Part shown: positions 6,993 to 14,148 of the stretch, piece by piece
How positions within the stretch are numbered: position 1 is the first letter of the stretch
How the letters are laid out: each line of letters begins with the position of its first letter
Assembly: GCA_012517815.1 (NCBI GenBank)
Contig: JAAYUF010000071.1
Span: forward strand, 1-32,204
DNA from: Clostridiales bacterium
GTDB lineage: Bacteria; Bacillota; Clostridia; Christensenellales; Aristaeellaceae
Length of the DNA: 32,204 bases
Reading direction: 5' to 3'
Program-made: the position numbers and the translations under genes
Notes under the pieces: generated by a model
Seen by the model: the letters and a program-made list of their open reading frames with translations, nothing else
Told to the model about the DNA's origin: nothing
Databases searched by the model: none

Positions 6993-8267
6993 ATGAATCT
7001 GCTGAACACCATTCTTCTTTACCTCACGATGATTTTTGTGTCCTCGGTACAATCGGCGCCGGAACCTTCGCTTGTGCCGGAAACCCCCACGCCCGCGCCC
7101 ACGGCGATTGCCGCCACGGCGACGCCGACCGCTGCTCCCACGCCGACGCCGACCCCCGTGCCGACGCCCGCCATCACCCCGAACAACGCCTACAAGACCC
7201 TCAAGGTTGGGGATAAGGGCGAGAACGTCAAACTGCTGCAGCGCCGCCTGGCGGAGCTTGGCTATTACACCGGCGATGTGGACGGCGTGTTCGGCAACCA
7301 GACCCGCCGCTCCGTGGAGCGTTTCCAATACTATCAGGGGCTGTCCGTGGACGGCATTGCCGGGAAGCGCACGCAAACCGTGCTCTACGAAAGCAGCGAA
7401 GTAGTCTACGCCCCGGTGGACGTGACGCCCTCGCCGACCCCCCGGACGACCGCCGGGCCTACGGCCGCCCTGACCTCCGCGCCACCCACATCGACGCCCG
7501 CGCCTACGTTTGTGCCTGCGCCGACTGCGACCCCGACCCCCTCGGCCGCGCAGGCAGCCGCGGCGGCTTCTGACGCGCCGGTTAGCGCCCTGACGGCGGA
7601 TACCGCGACGGACGAGCAAGCGCTGTTATCCGGCGCGGCCGTCACCGTGCCGCAAACGACCCTGCTCCCCGAAACGGCATCCGGGAGCGAAACAGCCCAA
7701 CCCGCCGGGGAAGCTACGGCAGAACCGACCGCCGCGACCTCGCCCGATACGGCTGATAGCGTGTCGCCCGCACCTTCGGATAGCGCCACACCCTCGCCGG
7801 AGGAGGCGATCCCGACCCTGCGGGAAGACCTCGTGTTTGTCCTGGCGGGACATACCGAGCCGCTCGTTTGGACCACGGACCAGCTTCCGGCGGACGCGGA
7901 GCCCGTCGTGCTGCATCCGCTGATGGTCGGCGAGCAGGCGTACCTGCCGATGCTGGAGATCCTGCGGGACGCCGGCGTGGTGCTGGTGCCGGGTGCGAAT
8001 TCTGATACCGCCTTTGAAACGGCCTTCTCGGTGCTCACCCACGTCTATCAGTTGAGCGCCACGGTGGATGCGAACGGCGTGCTTTCCAACCTTTCGGTTG
8101 CGGACAACGGCGTGCCGATGCTCCTGTCCCGCCGCGACGGATACCTGCTGGACGGGATCGTGTACCTGCCCGCGGAAGTCTGCACCGAGATGACGGGGCT
8201 GACGTTTGCACCGGACGAGGCGACGGGCGTCTACACGGTCGTCATGCCCGCGCAGACGGAAAACTGA
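6993..8267 (+). CDS. Secreted protein with peptidoglycan-binding domain (PG_binding_1)
   Basis: The 424-residue product starts with a short hydrophobic signal sequence (residues about 1-21, ending VQSA). A TPTPxPT-rich linker follows to about residue 62. A PG_binding_1 domain spans about residues 68-133, with LKVGDKGENVKLLQRRL, LGYYTGDVDGVFG and FQYYQGLSVDG. A long Pro/Thr/Ala/Ser linker then runs to about residue 270. The last about 150 residues form a mixed domain that includes GYLLDGIVYLPAEV, similar in style to copper-amine-oxidase-like stalk domains of Clostridial surface proteins. Start ATG 6993 follows AAGGAGG at 6979-6985. It probably sits in the cell wall; no hydrolase domain is visible, so it may be a structural or adaptor protein. 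Its stop codon lies within a 24-bp tandem repeat that continues downstream. Confidence 0.85.
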   Translation: MNLLNTILLYLTMIFVSSVQSAPEPSLVPETPTPAPTAIAATATPTAAPTPTPTPVPTPAITPNNAYKTLKVGDKGENVKLLQRRLAELGYYTGDVDGVFGNQTRRSVERFQYYQGLSVDGIAGKRTQTVLYESSEVVYAPVDVTPSPTPRTTAGPTAALTSAPPTSTPAPTFVPAPTATPTPSAAQAAAAASDAPVSALTADTATDEQALLSGAAVTVPQTTLLPETASGSETAQPAGEATAEPTAATSPDTADSVSPAPSDSATPSPEEAIPTLREDLVFVLAGHTEPLVWTTDQLPADAEPVVLHPLMVGEQAYLPMLEILRDAGVVLVPGANSDTAFETAFSVLTHVYQLSATVDANGVLSNLSVADNGVPMLLSRRDGYLLDGIVYLPAEVCTEMTGLTFAPDEATGVYTVVMPAQTEN

Positions 8268-8390
8268 GCACCGGCGCAGACGGACCACCGAATGCCGGCG
8301 CAGACGGACCACCGAATGCCGGCGCAGGCGGACCACCGAATGCCGGAGTAGATGGAAAACGGTGCGCCGGAGCAGACGGGAAACGGAACC
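8247..8390 (+). repeat. 24-bp tandem repeat, six copies, spanning a stop codon
   Basis: Copies lie at 8247-8270, 8271-8294, 8295-8318, 8319-8342, 8343-8366 and 8367-8390. Copies 2 and 3 are identical, copy 4 differs at one base, and the outer copies have diverged. Each begins with a variant of CCGGCGCAGACGG. The unit is eight codons and in frame with the upstream gene. Copy 1 holds that gene's TGA stop where copies 2-4 have CGA. Copy 5 has an in-frame TAG. Confidence 0.9.
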
Positions 8391-8521
8391 GTCGGCAGAC
8401 CGGTGCCCCACAGGGGGGCTGGGGCGCATCCCGAAAGCCGGAACGCGAAACGCCGCAACGGTCATCCGGCCGCAAAGCGCAGGGCGCAGGGGCAAATACC
8501 GGCCGGCCGAACGGGAAAGCC

Positions 8522-8549
8522 TTGACAGATGGTCATGAGCGTCTATAAT
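8522..8549 (+). promoter_or_regulatory. Consensus sigma-A promoter of the ilvE operon
   Basis: Perfect TTGACA (8522-8527) and perfect TATAAT (8544-8549) are separated by 16 bp. The leader to ATG 8617 is about 60 bases and too short for a T-box or other amino-acid riboswitch. No attenuator hairpin was seen. Confidence 0.9.
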
Positions 8550-8616
8550 AAATAAAACTGAGCACAGCGGCCTGCCATGGCTTACCGATGCGCTTTGGAG
8601 GGGTGGAGGAGAGAGC

Positions 8617-9684
8617 ATGTACGAGATCAAGATCACGGAGGTTGCCCAACGCAAGGAGAAACCGTCGGACGAAAGCAAACTGGGATTCGGGAAACTGTTC
8701 AGCGACCACATGCTGCTGATTAACTACCATAAGGATCGCGGTTGGTTCGATCCCCGTGTGGTACCCTACGGCAACCTGTCGCTGGACCCCGCCTGCTCGG
8801 TGCTGCATTACGGCCAGGAGATCTTCGAGGGCGCGAAGTGCTACCGTACGGACAAGGGTTTTAACCTCTTCCGCATCCGTGACAACTTCGAGCGCATGAA
8901 CCGTTCGGCCGCGCGCATGGGCATGGCGCAGATTCCGGTGGAACTGTGCCTGGAAAGCCTGATGGCGCTGCTCTCCGTAGACAAGGAATGGACGCCGCAC
9001 CGGACGGGCACGTCGCTCTACATTCGGCCGACGATGATCGCCACCGACGCCGCGCTGGGCGTTTCCGCCGCGGAGAACTATCTTTTCTATATTCTGCTCT
9101 CGCCCAGCGGCGCGTACTATGCGGGCGGGCTGGCGCCCGTGGCCATCTATGTGGAGGACAGCCTCGTGCGCGCGGTGCGGGGCGGCGTGGGCTTCGCCAA
9201 GACCGGCGGCAACTACGCGGCCAGCATCCTGGCCGGCGCGAAGGCCAAGCACGAGGGCTATGCCCAGGTGCTGTGGCTGGACGGCGTGGAGCAGCGTTAC
9301 ATCGAGGAAGTCGGCTCCATGAACATGATGTTCGTCTATGAAGATCGCAAGATCGTCACCCCCATGCTCAACGGCAGCATCCTGCCCGGCATCACCCGCG
9401 ACAGCGTGCTCACCCTCGCCGGGCACATGGGCTACGAGGTGGAGGAGAAGCGCATCGCCATCGAGGACGTGATGGCCGACGCCGCCAGCGGCAAGCTGAC
9501 GGAAGCGTTCGGCACGGGCACGGCGGCGGTTGTTTCACCTGTGAATAAAATTGCGTATAAAGATCAGGCGGTCCATGTCGGCGACGGCAGCATCGGCCGC
9601 ATTACGCAGCAGCTCTACGACACGCTGACCGGCATCCAGTACGGCAAACTGGACGATCCGTTCGGCTGGATCACGAGCTTTTAG
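8617..9684 (+). CDS. ilvE: Branched-chain amino acid aminotransferase
   Basis: This PLP enzyme reversibly transfers the amino group between glutamate and the branched-chain 2-oxo acids, giving valine, leucine and isoleucine. The 355-residue length and motifs match the class IV fold of the eukaryote-like BCAT type: LHYGQEIFEGAK, LYIRPTMIATD, FAKTGGNYAAS with the predicted PLP lysine at 195, QVLWLDGVE and EVGSMNMMFVY. The C-terminal TEAFGTGTAAVVSPV is also characteristic. GGAGG at 8605-8609 is seven bases before ATG 8617, with a second GGAGG at 8597. It is the first gene of a likely four-gene operon (gaps of 39, 11 and 7 bases) behind a consensus promoter. Its partners are not biosynthetic genes, so the grouping looks fortuitous or growth-related. 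Confidence 0.95.
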   Translation: MYEIKITEVAQRKEKPSDESKLGFGKLFSDHMLLINYHKDRGWFDPRVVPYGNLSLDPACSVLHYGQEIFEGAKCYRTDKGFNLFRIRDNFERMNRSAARMGMAQIPVELCLESLMALLSVDKEWTPHRTGTSLYIRPTMIATDAALGVSAAENYLFYILLSPSGAYYAGGLAPVAIYVEDSLVRAVRGGVGFAKTGGNYAASILAGAKAKHEGYAQVLWLDGVEQRYIEEVGSMNMMFVYEDRKIVTPMLNGSILPGITRDSVLTLAGHMGYEVEEKRIAIEDVMADAASGKLTEAFGTGTAAVVSPVNKIAYKDQAVHVGDGSIGRITQQLYDTLTGIQYGKLDDPFGWITSF

Positions 9685-9723
9685 CCTGAACACAACCGAC
9701 ATACCGGCGGAGGAGGGATAACG

Positions 9724-10770
9724 ATGCTAAGGGAAGCGAACATGGGACATGAGCAGGACTGGTGCGAAAAAACCATGAGCGTGCTGCGGGAAAAGCAGTT
9801 TGAAGCCTGTGAGCGCCGCCTGTCCGCCTATCCGTCCATCGCGCTGTTTTCACCCCTCGCGACCGACGCCGACGCCCAGAGCCTCAAGGAATGCTCCTTC
9901 TACGACAACGAACCCGGCAACGAGGGATTGGCGACCATCGGCGGCCTTCGGGAAAAGGTGCTGGAACTCCTGCCGTCGGAAGCGCTCTTCCTGTCCAACG
10001 GGGAAAGCGTGCTGCTGGAACGCCTGCTGGTAGCCCACGGGCATATCGCCTCGGATAACTGGGACGATATCGCCGCGGCCGAGGCGCTGGCCCGCCGCCT
10101 GTGGTGCTCCTTCTCCGCCGAGGGTGAGGAATGGTCGCTGGACCTGCCCGAAGCGCTGCAGGAACCGCTGCTCCGGGCTTTTAACGATCCGCTGTACACG
10201 CAGGCGAAAGCGAGGCTGTTCCGTTACGACGCGACCATCCACGGGCTGCTCTACATCGCCGGTTTCCTGCCTTCCAGCCAGCCGCTCGCCTTCTTTCTCA
10301 AGGATGTGATGCGGCGGGACGACGCCGGTGCGATCAACGTGGCCTACCGCTACATGAAGGCGTCCTTTGAATATTTCGCGGACACGGACCGGGCGATCAT
10401 ATTGGTGCACCCCGGGCTGGCCGACCCAAACCGCCTGATCGTGATGATGGGGCTGGGCGGGGAGATCACCCTGACGCTCAACGAAGAAACGCTTGCCGGC
10501 GGCATGAACGGCCTTCTCCCTGAGGAAGAACCGCTGCACGAAACCATGCGTTTCTCGCTGGAAGGCTTCATGCGCCCTGAGTGGGACGCCGAGGAAGCGG
10601 CCGAGGACCTGCGGATTCTCGCCAAACAGGGCGTGTCGCTGGATGAGATGGCCGAAGTGATGGCCTCGGTGATCTGCGTGCGACCCACGCCGGTCATGAA
10701 GGCCGCGCTCAGGGCGCTCCACGGCGGAACGCCGCACTGGATCGGCATGACGGCCAACCTCCAGCACTGA
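9724..10770 (+). CDS. Conserved-looking protein of unknown function
   Basis: I do not recognise this 348-residue protein. It has no signal peptide or membrane segment and looks cytosolic, acidic and helical. Recognisable stretches are FYDNEPGNEGLATIGGLRE near residues 59-77, VHPGLADPNRLIVMMGLGGE near 228-247, and a C-terminal helical part with ISVDE-like acidic patches and the end PHWIGMTANLQH. No nucleotide-binding or catalytic motif could be named. A strong GGAGGAGGG at 9709-9717 precedes ATG 9724. It lies 39 bases after ilvE and 11 bases before an RluA-family gene, so it is almost certainly co-transcribed with them. Codon use and composition match its neighbours, which argues that it is a real resident gene. 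Confidence 0.8.
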   Translation: MLREANMGHEQDWCEKTMSVLREKQFEACERRLSAYPSIALFSPLATDADAQSLKECSFYDNEPGNEGLATIGGLREKVLELLPSEALFLSNGESVLLERLLVAHGHIASDNWDDIAAAEALARRLWCSFSAEGEEWSLDLPEALQEPLLRAFNDPLYTQAKARLFRYDATIHGLLYIAGFLPSSQPLAFFLKDVMRRDDAGAINVAYRYMKASFEYFADTDRAIILVHPGLADPNRLIVMMGLGGEITLTLNEETLAGGMNGLLPEEEPLHETMRFSLEGFMRPEWDAEEAAEDLRILAKQGVSLDEMAEVMASVICVRPTPVMKAALRALHGGTPHWIGMTANLQH

Positions 10771-10781
10771 AGGGGTGCGCC

Positions 10782-11645
10782 ATGATGGTCGAAACGTTCA
10801 GGCTTCCGCAGGACATGGCGGAGAGCCGCCTGTTTCCGGCGGTTTGCCGGATGCTTCCGCAGGTGCCGCGCCACGCGATCCGGGAAGCGTTTGACCGCCG
10901 GGATGTGAAAATGAACGGCGAGCGCGTTCGGCGGGACGCGCAGGCCCTGCCGGGAGCGGAAATCAAAGTCTATCTGTCGGGCGATCGCGCGATGCGTTTG
11001 CCCGACATTCTTTACGAAGACGGCCGGATCATGGTTGTGAACAAGCCCGCGGGGATGTCCTGCGAGCCGGACGGCAAGGGCGGGCTGACGGTGGGGGAAT
11101 GGATTGCGCGGAGCCATACGCCGCCCTTGCCCCGCGCGCCGGTACCCTGCCACCGGCTGGACAACCCCACCGACGGGCTTTTGTTGCTCGCGCTGAATGA
11201 GGACGTGCGCCGGGAGATGGAAGAGGCGTTTCGACAGCGGCGCGTGCACAAGAAATACGTCTGCCTGGTGCGGGGCGAACCGCGCCCCGCCCACGCGGTG
11301 CTGGACGCATACCTGCGAAAGGACGCGGCCTGCGCCAGCGTGCGGGTTACGGACACGCCTGCGGCGGGCGCGGTATCCATCCGCACGGAGTATACGGTGC
11401 TGGCGGGCGGGCCGGTATCCCGGCTGGAAATCACGCTGCATACCGGACGCACGCACCAAATTCGCGCACAGATGGCGCACCTCGGACATCCGCTGCTGGG
11501 CGACGACAAATACGGCGACCGCGCTTGGAACCGGGAGCAGCATGCCAAGCGGCTGATGCTGACGGCTACGGAACTTACTTTCTCGCTGGAAGGGCCGCTG
11601 GACTACCTCAACGGTTTGCGGTTCACCGTCCAGCCGGGGTTTTAG
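10782..11645 (+). CDS. RluA-family pseudouridine synthase
   Basis: This enzyme isomerises specific uridines in RNA, usually 23S rRNA, to pseudouridine. The 287-residue product has a divergent S4-like RNA-binding segment (IREAFDRRDVKMNGERV, residues about 33-49) and then the catalytic domain. The catalytic motif is HRLDNPTDGLLLLA, with the nucleophile at Asp127. Further family motifs are VVNKPAGMSCEP, KKYVCLVRGE, GRTHQIRAQMAHLGHPLLGDDKYG and a C-terminal RLMLTATEL. ATG 10782 is followed at once by a second ATG; AAGGGG in the 11-base gap after the upstream stop codon serves as binding site. The motif has Asp where many RluA proteins have Ser (TSGLLL), a tolerated variant. The exact target site (RluC, RluD or other) cannot be told from sequence alone. 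Confidence 0.92.
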   Translation: MMVETFRLPQDMAESRLFPAVCRMLPQVPRHAIREAFDRRDVKMNGERVRRDAQALPGAEIKVYLSGDRAMRLPDILYEDGRIMVVNKPAGMSCEPDGKGGLTVGEWIARSHTPPLPRAPVPCHRLDNPTDGLLLLALNEDVRREMEEAFRQRRVHKKYVCLVRGEPRPAHAVLDAYLRKDAACASVRVTDTPAAGAVSIRTEYTVLAGGPVSRLEITLHTGRTHQIRAQMAHLGHPLLGDDKYGDRAWNREQHAKRLMLTATELTFSLEGPLDYLNGLRFTVQPGF

Positions 11646-11652
11646 GAGCGTT

Positions 11653-12480
11653 ATGAACCGAATCGGACTGATTGCGATGGACATGGACGGGACGCTGCTG
11701 GACGGGCGCCAGCGGATCCCGCGGGCCAACATCGAAGCCCTGAAAGCCGCCGCGAACGGCAATGTGCACCTGGCGATCTGCAGCGGACGAAACCCGAGGG
11801 ATATCAGCTTCTACGCAAGCGACGCGGGGCTGGACCGGTGCGCCGTGCTGGGCATCAACGGCAGCTGCTGCCTGGAAGCGCCGCACCGGGAGCCGTATGC
11901 GGTGCGCTATCTGGCGCCCGCCGTGGCCGCGCGAGCGGTTCAGACGCTGCTTGGATACCGGATCACCTTCGCATGCTTCCAGCCGGATCGCGTGCTTGTG
12001 GTGCCGCTGGACAGCCACGTGCAAAAACGGGAATGGGGCACCTACGTCGACCGCGGCAAGGCGGACGCCTATGAGTTTGGCGAAGCGACGCTCGCCCGCC
12101 GTTTGGAAGAGGGCATTTGCAAGATTGCCTGTGTCGACGCGGAGGATTCCCAACGCCTGTCGGCGGTCCGCGCGGAACTGTCGGCGGACGAGGGGCTGCA
12201 GGTGACGGCCTCCTGGTCGACCATACTGGAACTGATGCCACGGGGTGTGGGCAAGGGCGCGGCCTTGCGGGAACTGGCGGAGCGCCTGCATGTGCCGCGC
12301 GAGGCGGTGATGGCGCTGGGTGATTATGACAACGATCTGGACATGATCGAATACGCCGGGTTCGGCGTCGCGATGGGCAATGCTACGGAGCGCGTACGAC
12401 AGGCGGCGCAGGCGCAGACGCTTACCAACCTGGAATGCGGCGTGGCGGCCGCCATCCGAAAATACGTGCTGGAAGCCTGA
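11653..12480 (+). CDS. Cof-type HAD-superfamily phosphatase
   Basis: The 275-residue product is a haloacid-dehalogenase hydrolase of the Cof/IIB type, which dephosphorylates sugar phosphates, flavin precursors or other small phosphorylated metabolites. Motif I is AMDMDGTLLDG with the nucleophile Asp10 and acid/base Asp12. Motif II is the Ser in ICSGRN near residue 40. The late GDYDNDLDMIEYAG and VAMGNATERVR correspond to motif IV and the family's C-terminal signature. A cap domain lies between, as expected for type IIB. AGGAG overlapping the end of the upstream gene precedes ATG 11653 by a few bases, and the gap is only seven bases, so it is co-transcribed with the pseudouridine synthase. The substrate is not predictable. 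Confidence 0.92.
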   Translation: MNRIGLIAMDMDGTLLDGRQRIPRANIEALKAAANGNVHLAICSGRNPRDISFYASDAGLDRCAVLGINGSCCLEAPHREPYAVRYLAPAVAARAVQTLLGYRITFACFQPDRVLVVPLDSHVQKREWGTYVDRGKADAYEFGEATLARRLEEGICKIACVDAEDSQRLSAVRAELSADEGLQVTASWSTILELMPRGVGKGAALRELAERLHVPREAVMALGDYDNDLDMIEYAGFGVAMGNATERVRQAAQAQTLTNLECGVAAAIRKYVLEA

Positions 12481-12673
12481 GGGTCCGCCTTGGACTGATC
12501 GGATTTCACAGCAGGAACGCTTTCCGTTTCCGGCGATTTTCTCCCGCGACCTCAACGTAAGGCTCGTCGCAGCTCCGCTGCGCGCTCCGCTTCCGCGGCC
12601 CGCCACAGAGGACAACCGCTCGTGAGCTTGAACACGTTCCTGCATTGAAATCGCGGGAGACGGAAACCCGCAG

Positions 12674-12712
12674 ACAAATAAAAGCGCGGCGGCTACAGGG
12701 CCGGCGCGCTTT
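12674..12712 (-). terminator. Terminator for era, perhaps bidirectional
   Basis: On the minus strand AAAGCGCGCCGGC (12712-12700) pairs with GCCGCCGCGCTTT (12693-12681) at 12 of 13 positions around a 6-base loop. TTTTATTTG follows. On the plus strand only TTT follows the stem, so it works best for era but could also stop the HAD operon. Confidence 0.75.
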
Positions 12713-12755
12713 CCTGCCTGTGAATCGCAGGTATCGTCGCTGGATGCCGGTAACG

Positions 12756-12786
12756 GACGGACGCCCTCGCATGCGAGGCGTCCGTC
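12756..12786 (-). other. Palindromic hairpin just after era
   Basis: The arms 12756-12770 and 12773-12786 are complementary except for one bulged C, giving a long G+C-rich hairpin centred on GCATGC. It lies 18 bases past the era stop codon. No T run is present on either side, so it may protect the 3' end rather than terminate. Confidence 0.5.
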
Positions 12787-12803
12787 ACGGTTCAACCGGT
12801 TTG

Positions 12804-13703
12804 TTATTCCTCGCGGACGTAGCCCAGCGTTTTTAGGTCGTCGCGGCGGTTGCGCCAGTCCTCCCGGACCTTGACCCAAAGCCGGAGGTTGACGTGCGCG
12901 TCCAGCAGGGCTTCGATATCCTGTCGGGCTTCGGCTCCGATCCGCTTGAGCATGGCGCCCTGACGGCCGATGATGATCCCCTTGTGGGCGGCCCGCTCGC
13001 AGTACAGGGTCGCGTCGATCTCCGTGAGGCCGTCGCTGATGCGCTTGAGGCCCATCACCTCCACGCCGACGCCGTGGGGAACCTCGTCCTTGAGGTGCAA
13101 AAGCGCTTTTTCACGGATGATTTCGCCGCAGAGAAAGCGTTCCGGCTGGTCGGTCAGGGTATCCTCGGGGAAATACTGCGGGCCTTCGGGCAGCATGGCG
13201 AGCAGCACGCGCCTGAGCTCATCGATACCGTCCCCGGTCAGGGCGCTGACGGGGACGATCTCGTCGTACTTCTGGTCGGCAAAGCTCTGGAGCAGGGCCA
13301 GCAGCTTTTCCTTGGGCAGCAGGTCGATCTTGTTGAGCACGAGCGTCTTGCGTTCCTTGCGCGCGCTCATCTCTTCGACGATCTGCCGGTCCTGCTTGCC
13401 CACGCCGGTGACGTCCACCACCACCATCAGGCCGTCGATGCCCACCAGCGCGTCGCGCACGGTCTGCATCATGTATTCGCCCAGACGGTTGCGCGGCGTG
13501 TGCATCCCCGGCGTATCCAGAAAGACGATCTGGCTGCCTTCCTGAGTGCTGACGCCCAAAATGCGGTTGCGCGTCGTCTGGGGGCGGTTGCTGACAATGG
13601 CGATTTTTTCCCCCAGCAGGGCGTTGAGCAGGGTGCTCTTGCCGACGTTGGGGCGGCCGATGATCGCGATAAAACCGGAATGAAAGGGCTGTTTGGGTTG
13701 CAT
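12804..13703 (-). CDS. era: GTPase Era
   Basis: Era is an essential GTPase that binds the 3' end of 16S rRNA and helps mature the 30S subunit at the inner face of the membrane. The 299-residue length is typical. G motifs are GRPNVGKS (16-23), the switch Thr in PQTTRNR, DTPG (63-66) and NKID (124-127). The C-terminal KH domain carries GIIIGRQGAML with the GxxG loop at 246-249. ATG at 13703 is preceded by a weak GCGAGG. It is the last gene of the minus-strand phoH cluster but, unlike the tightly overlapping upstream genes, is separated from the ybeY-cdd frame by 445 bases without an obvious promoter. Era and YbeY both act on 16S rRNA 3'-end maturation, so the neighbourhood is functionally coherent. 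Confidence 0.97.
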   Translation of the reverse strand: MQPKQPFHSGFIAIIGRPNVGKSTLLNALLGEKIAIVSNRPQTTRNRILGVSTQEGSQIVFLDTPGMHTPRNRLGEYMMQTVRDALVGIDGLMVVVDVTGVGKQDRQIVEEMSARKERKTLVLNKIDLLPKEKLLALLQSFADQKYDEIVPVSALTGDGIDELRRVLLAMLPEGPQYFPEDTLTDQPERFLCGEIIREKALLHLKDEVPHGVGVEVMGLKRISDGLTEIDATLYCERAAHKGIIIGRQGAMLKRIGAEARQDIEALLDAHVNLRLWVKVREDWRNRRDDLKTLGYVREE

Positions 13704-14148
13704 GTCGAACCTCGCTTTTCCGAAGGATGGTCAGGAAAGGGACGCCGGCTGGATGAGCCGGGCGCGCGGACGCGGCGGATTGGGGTTGAACACGGCGGAT
13801 TCACGGGCTTCTGTTTCGGGCATCAATGCGCGGCGCAGGCGGCGCTTTGCCGGAAGAATACGCGCCGCATGCTTCCGTCCGGCGGCGCGGCCCCTGTGTT
13901 GCGGGCCCTGCGGGAGCGGCCTGCCCCGCGGACGGCCGTTTCGCGGGAGGCATGCGCAGGCGCTGACCCTAGATCAACTGCCGCTCGAGCTGCGGCGCCG
14001 CGGTTTGCGCGGCCCGAACCGGCCGGGCCGTGCCCCGCGCGGTACAGCCGCCTTGAGGGGCGGCGATCAACGTTTGCCGAAACCCCGATCAGCTTTATGT
14101 CCATGGGTCGCAGGCAGTACGCCCGGGGGGGAAGTCCTGGTTCGGGGC
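13704..14148. other. Gene-free gap between ybeY-cdd and era
   Basis: This 445-base G+C-rich stretch interrupts an otherwise compact cluster. Open frames on both strands overlap it but none has a ribosome binding site or family motifs. A small hairpin GCCGCC/GGCGGC is at 14047-14064. No TATAAT-like promoter for era was found on the minus strand. In Bacillus subtilis dgkA lies in this neighbourhood, between ybeY and cdd; no dgkA-like sequence was recognised here. Confidence 0.55.

Larger units (their letters stand above)
12481..12803. other. Convergent intergenic region between the HAD gene and era
   Basis: No gene was found between these convergent genes. The region holds the terminator hairpin at 12674-12712 and a second hairpin at 12756-12786. 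A 10-bp inverted repeat, TCTCCCGCGA (12540-12549) with TCGCGGGAGA (12651-12660), spans about 100 bases. The word GCAGGAACG at 12511-12519 also recurs inverted at 12635-12643. Confidence 0.6.

Noticed and set aside
8247..8390. CRISPR-like array
   Set aside because: The repeats are contiguous 24-bp units without spacers, so this is a tandem repeat.
8550..8616. Riboswitch or attenuator in the ilvE leader
   Set aside because: The leader is about 60 bases with no strong hairpin or leader peptide rich in branched-chain codons.
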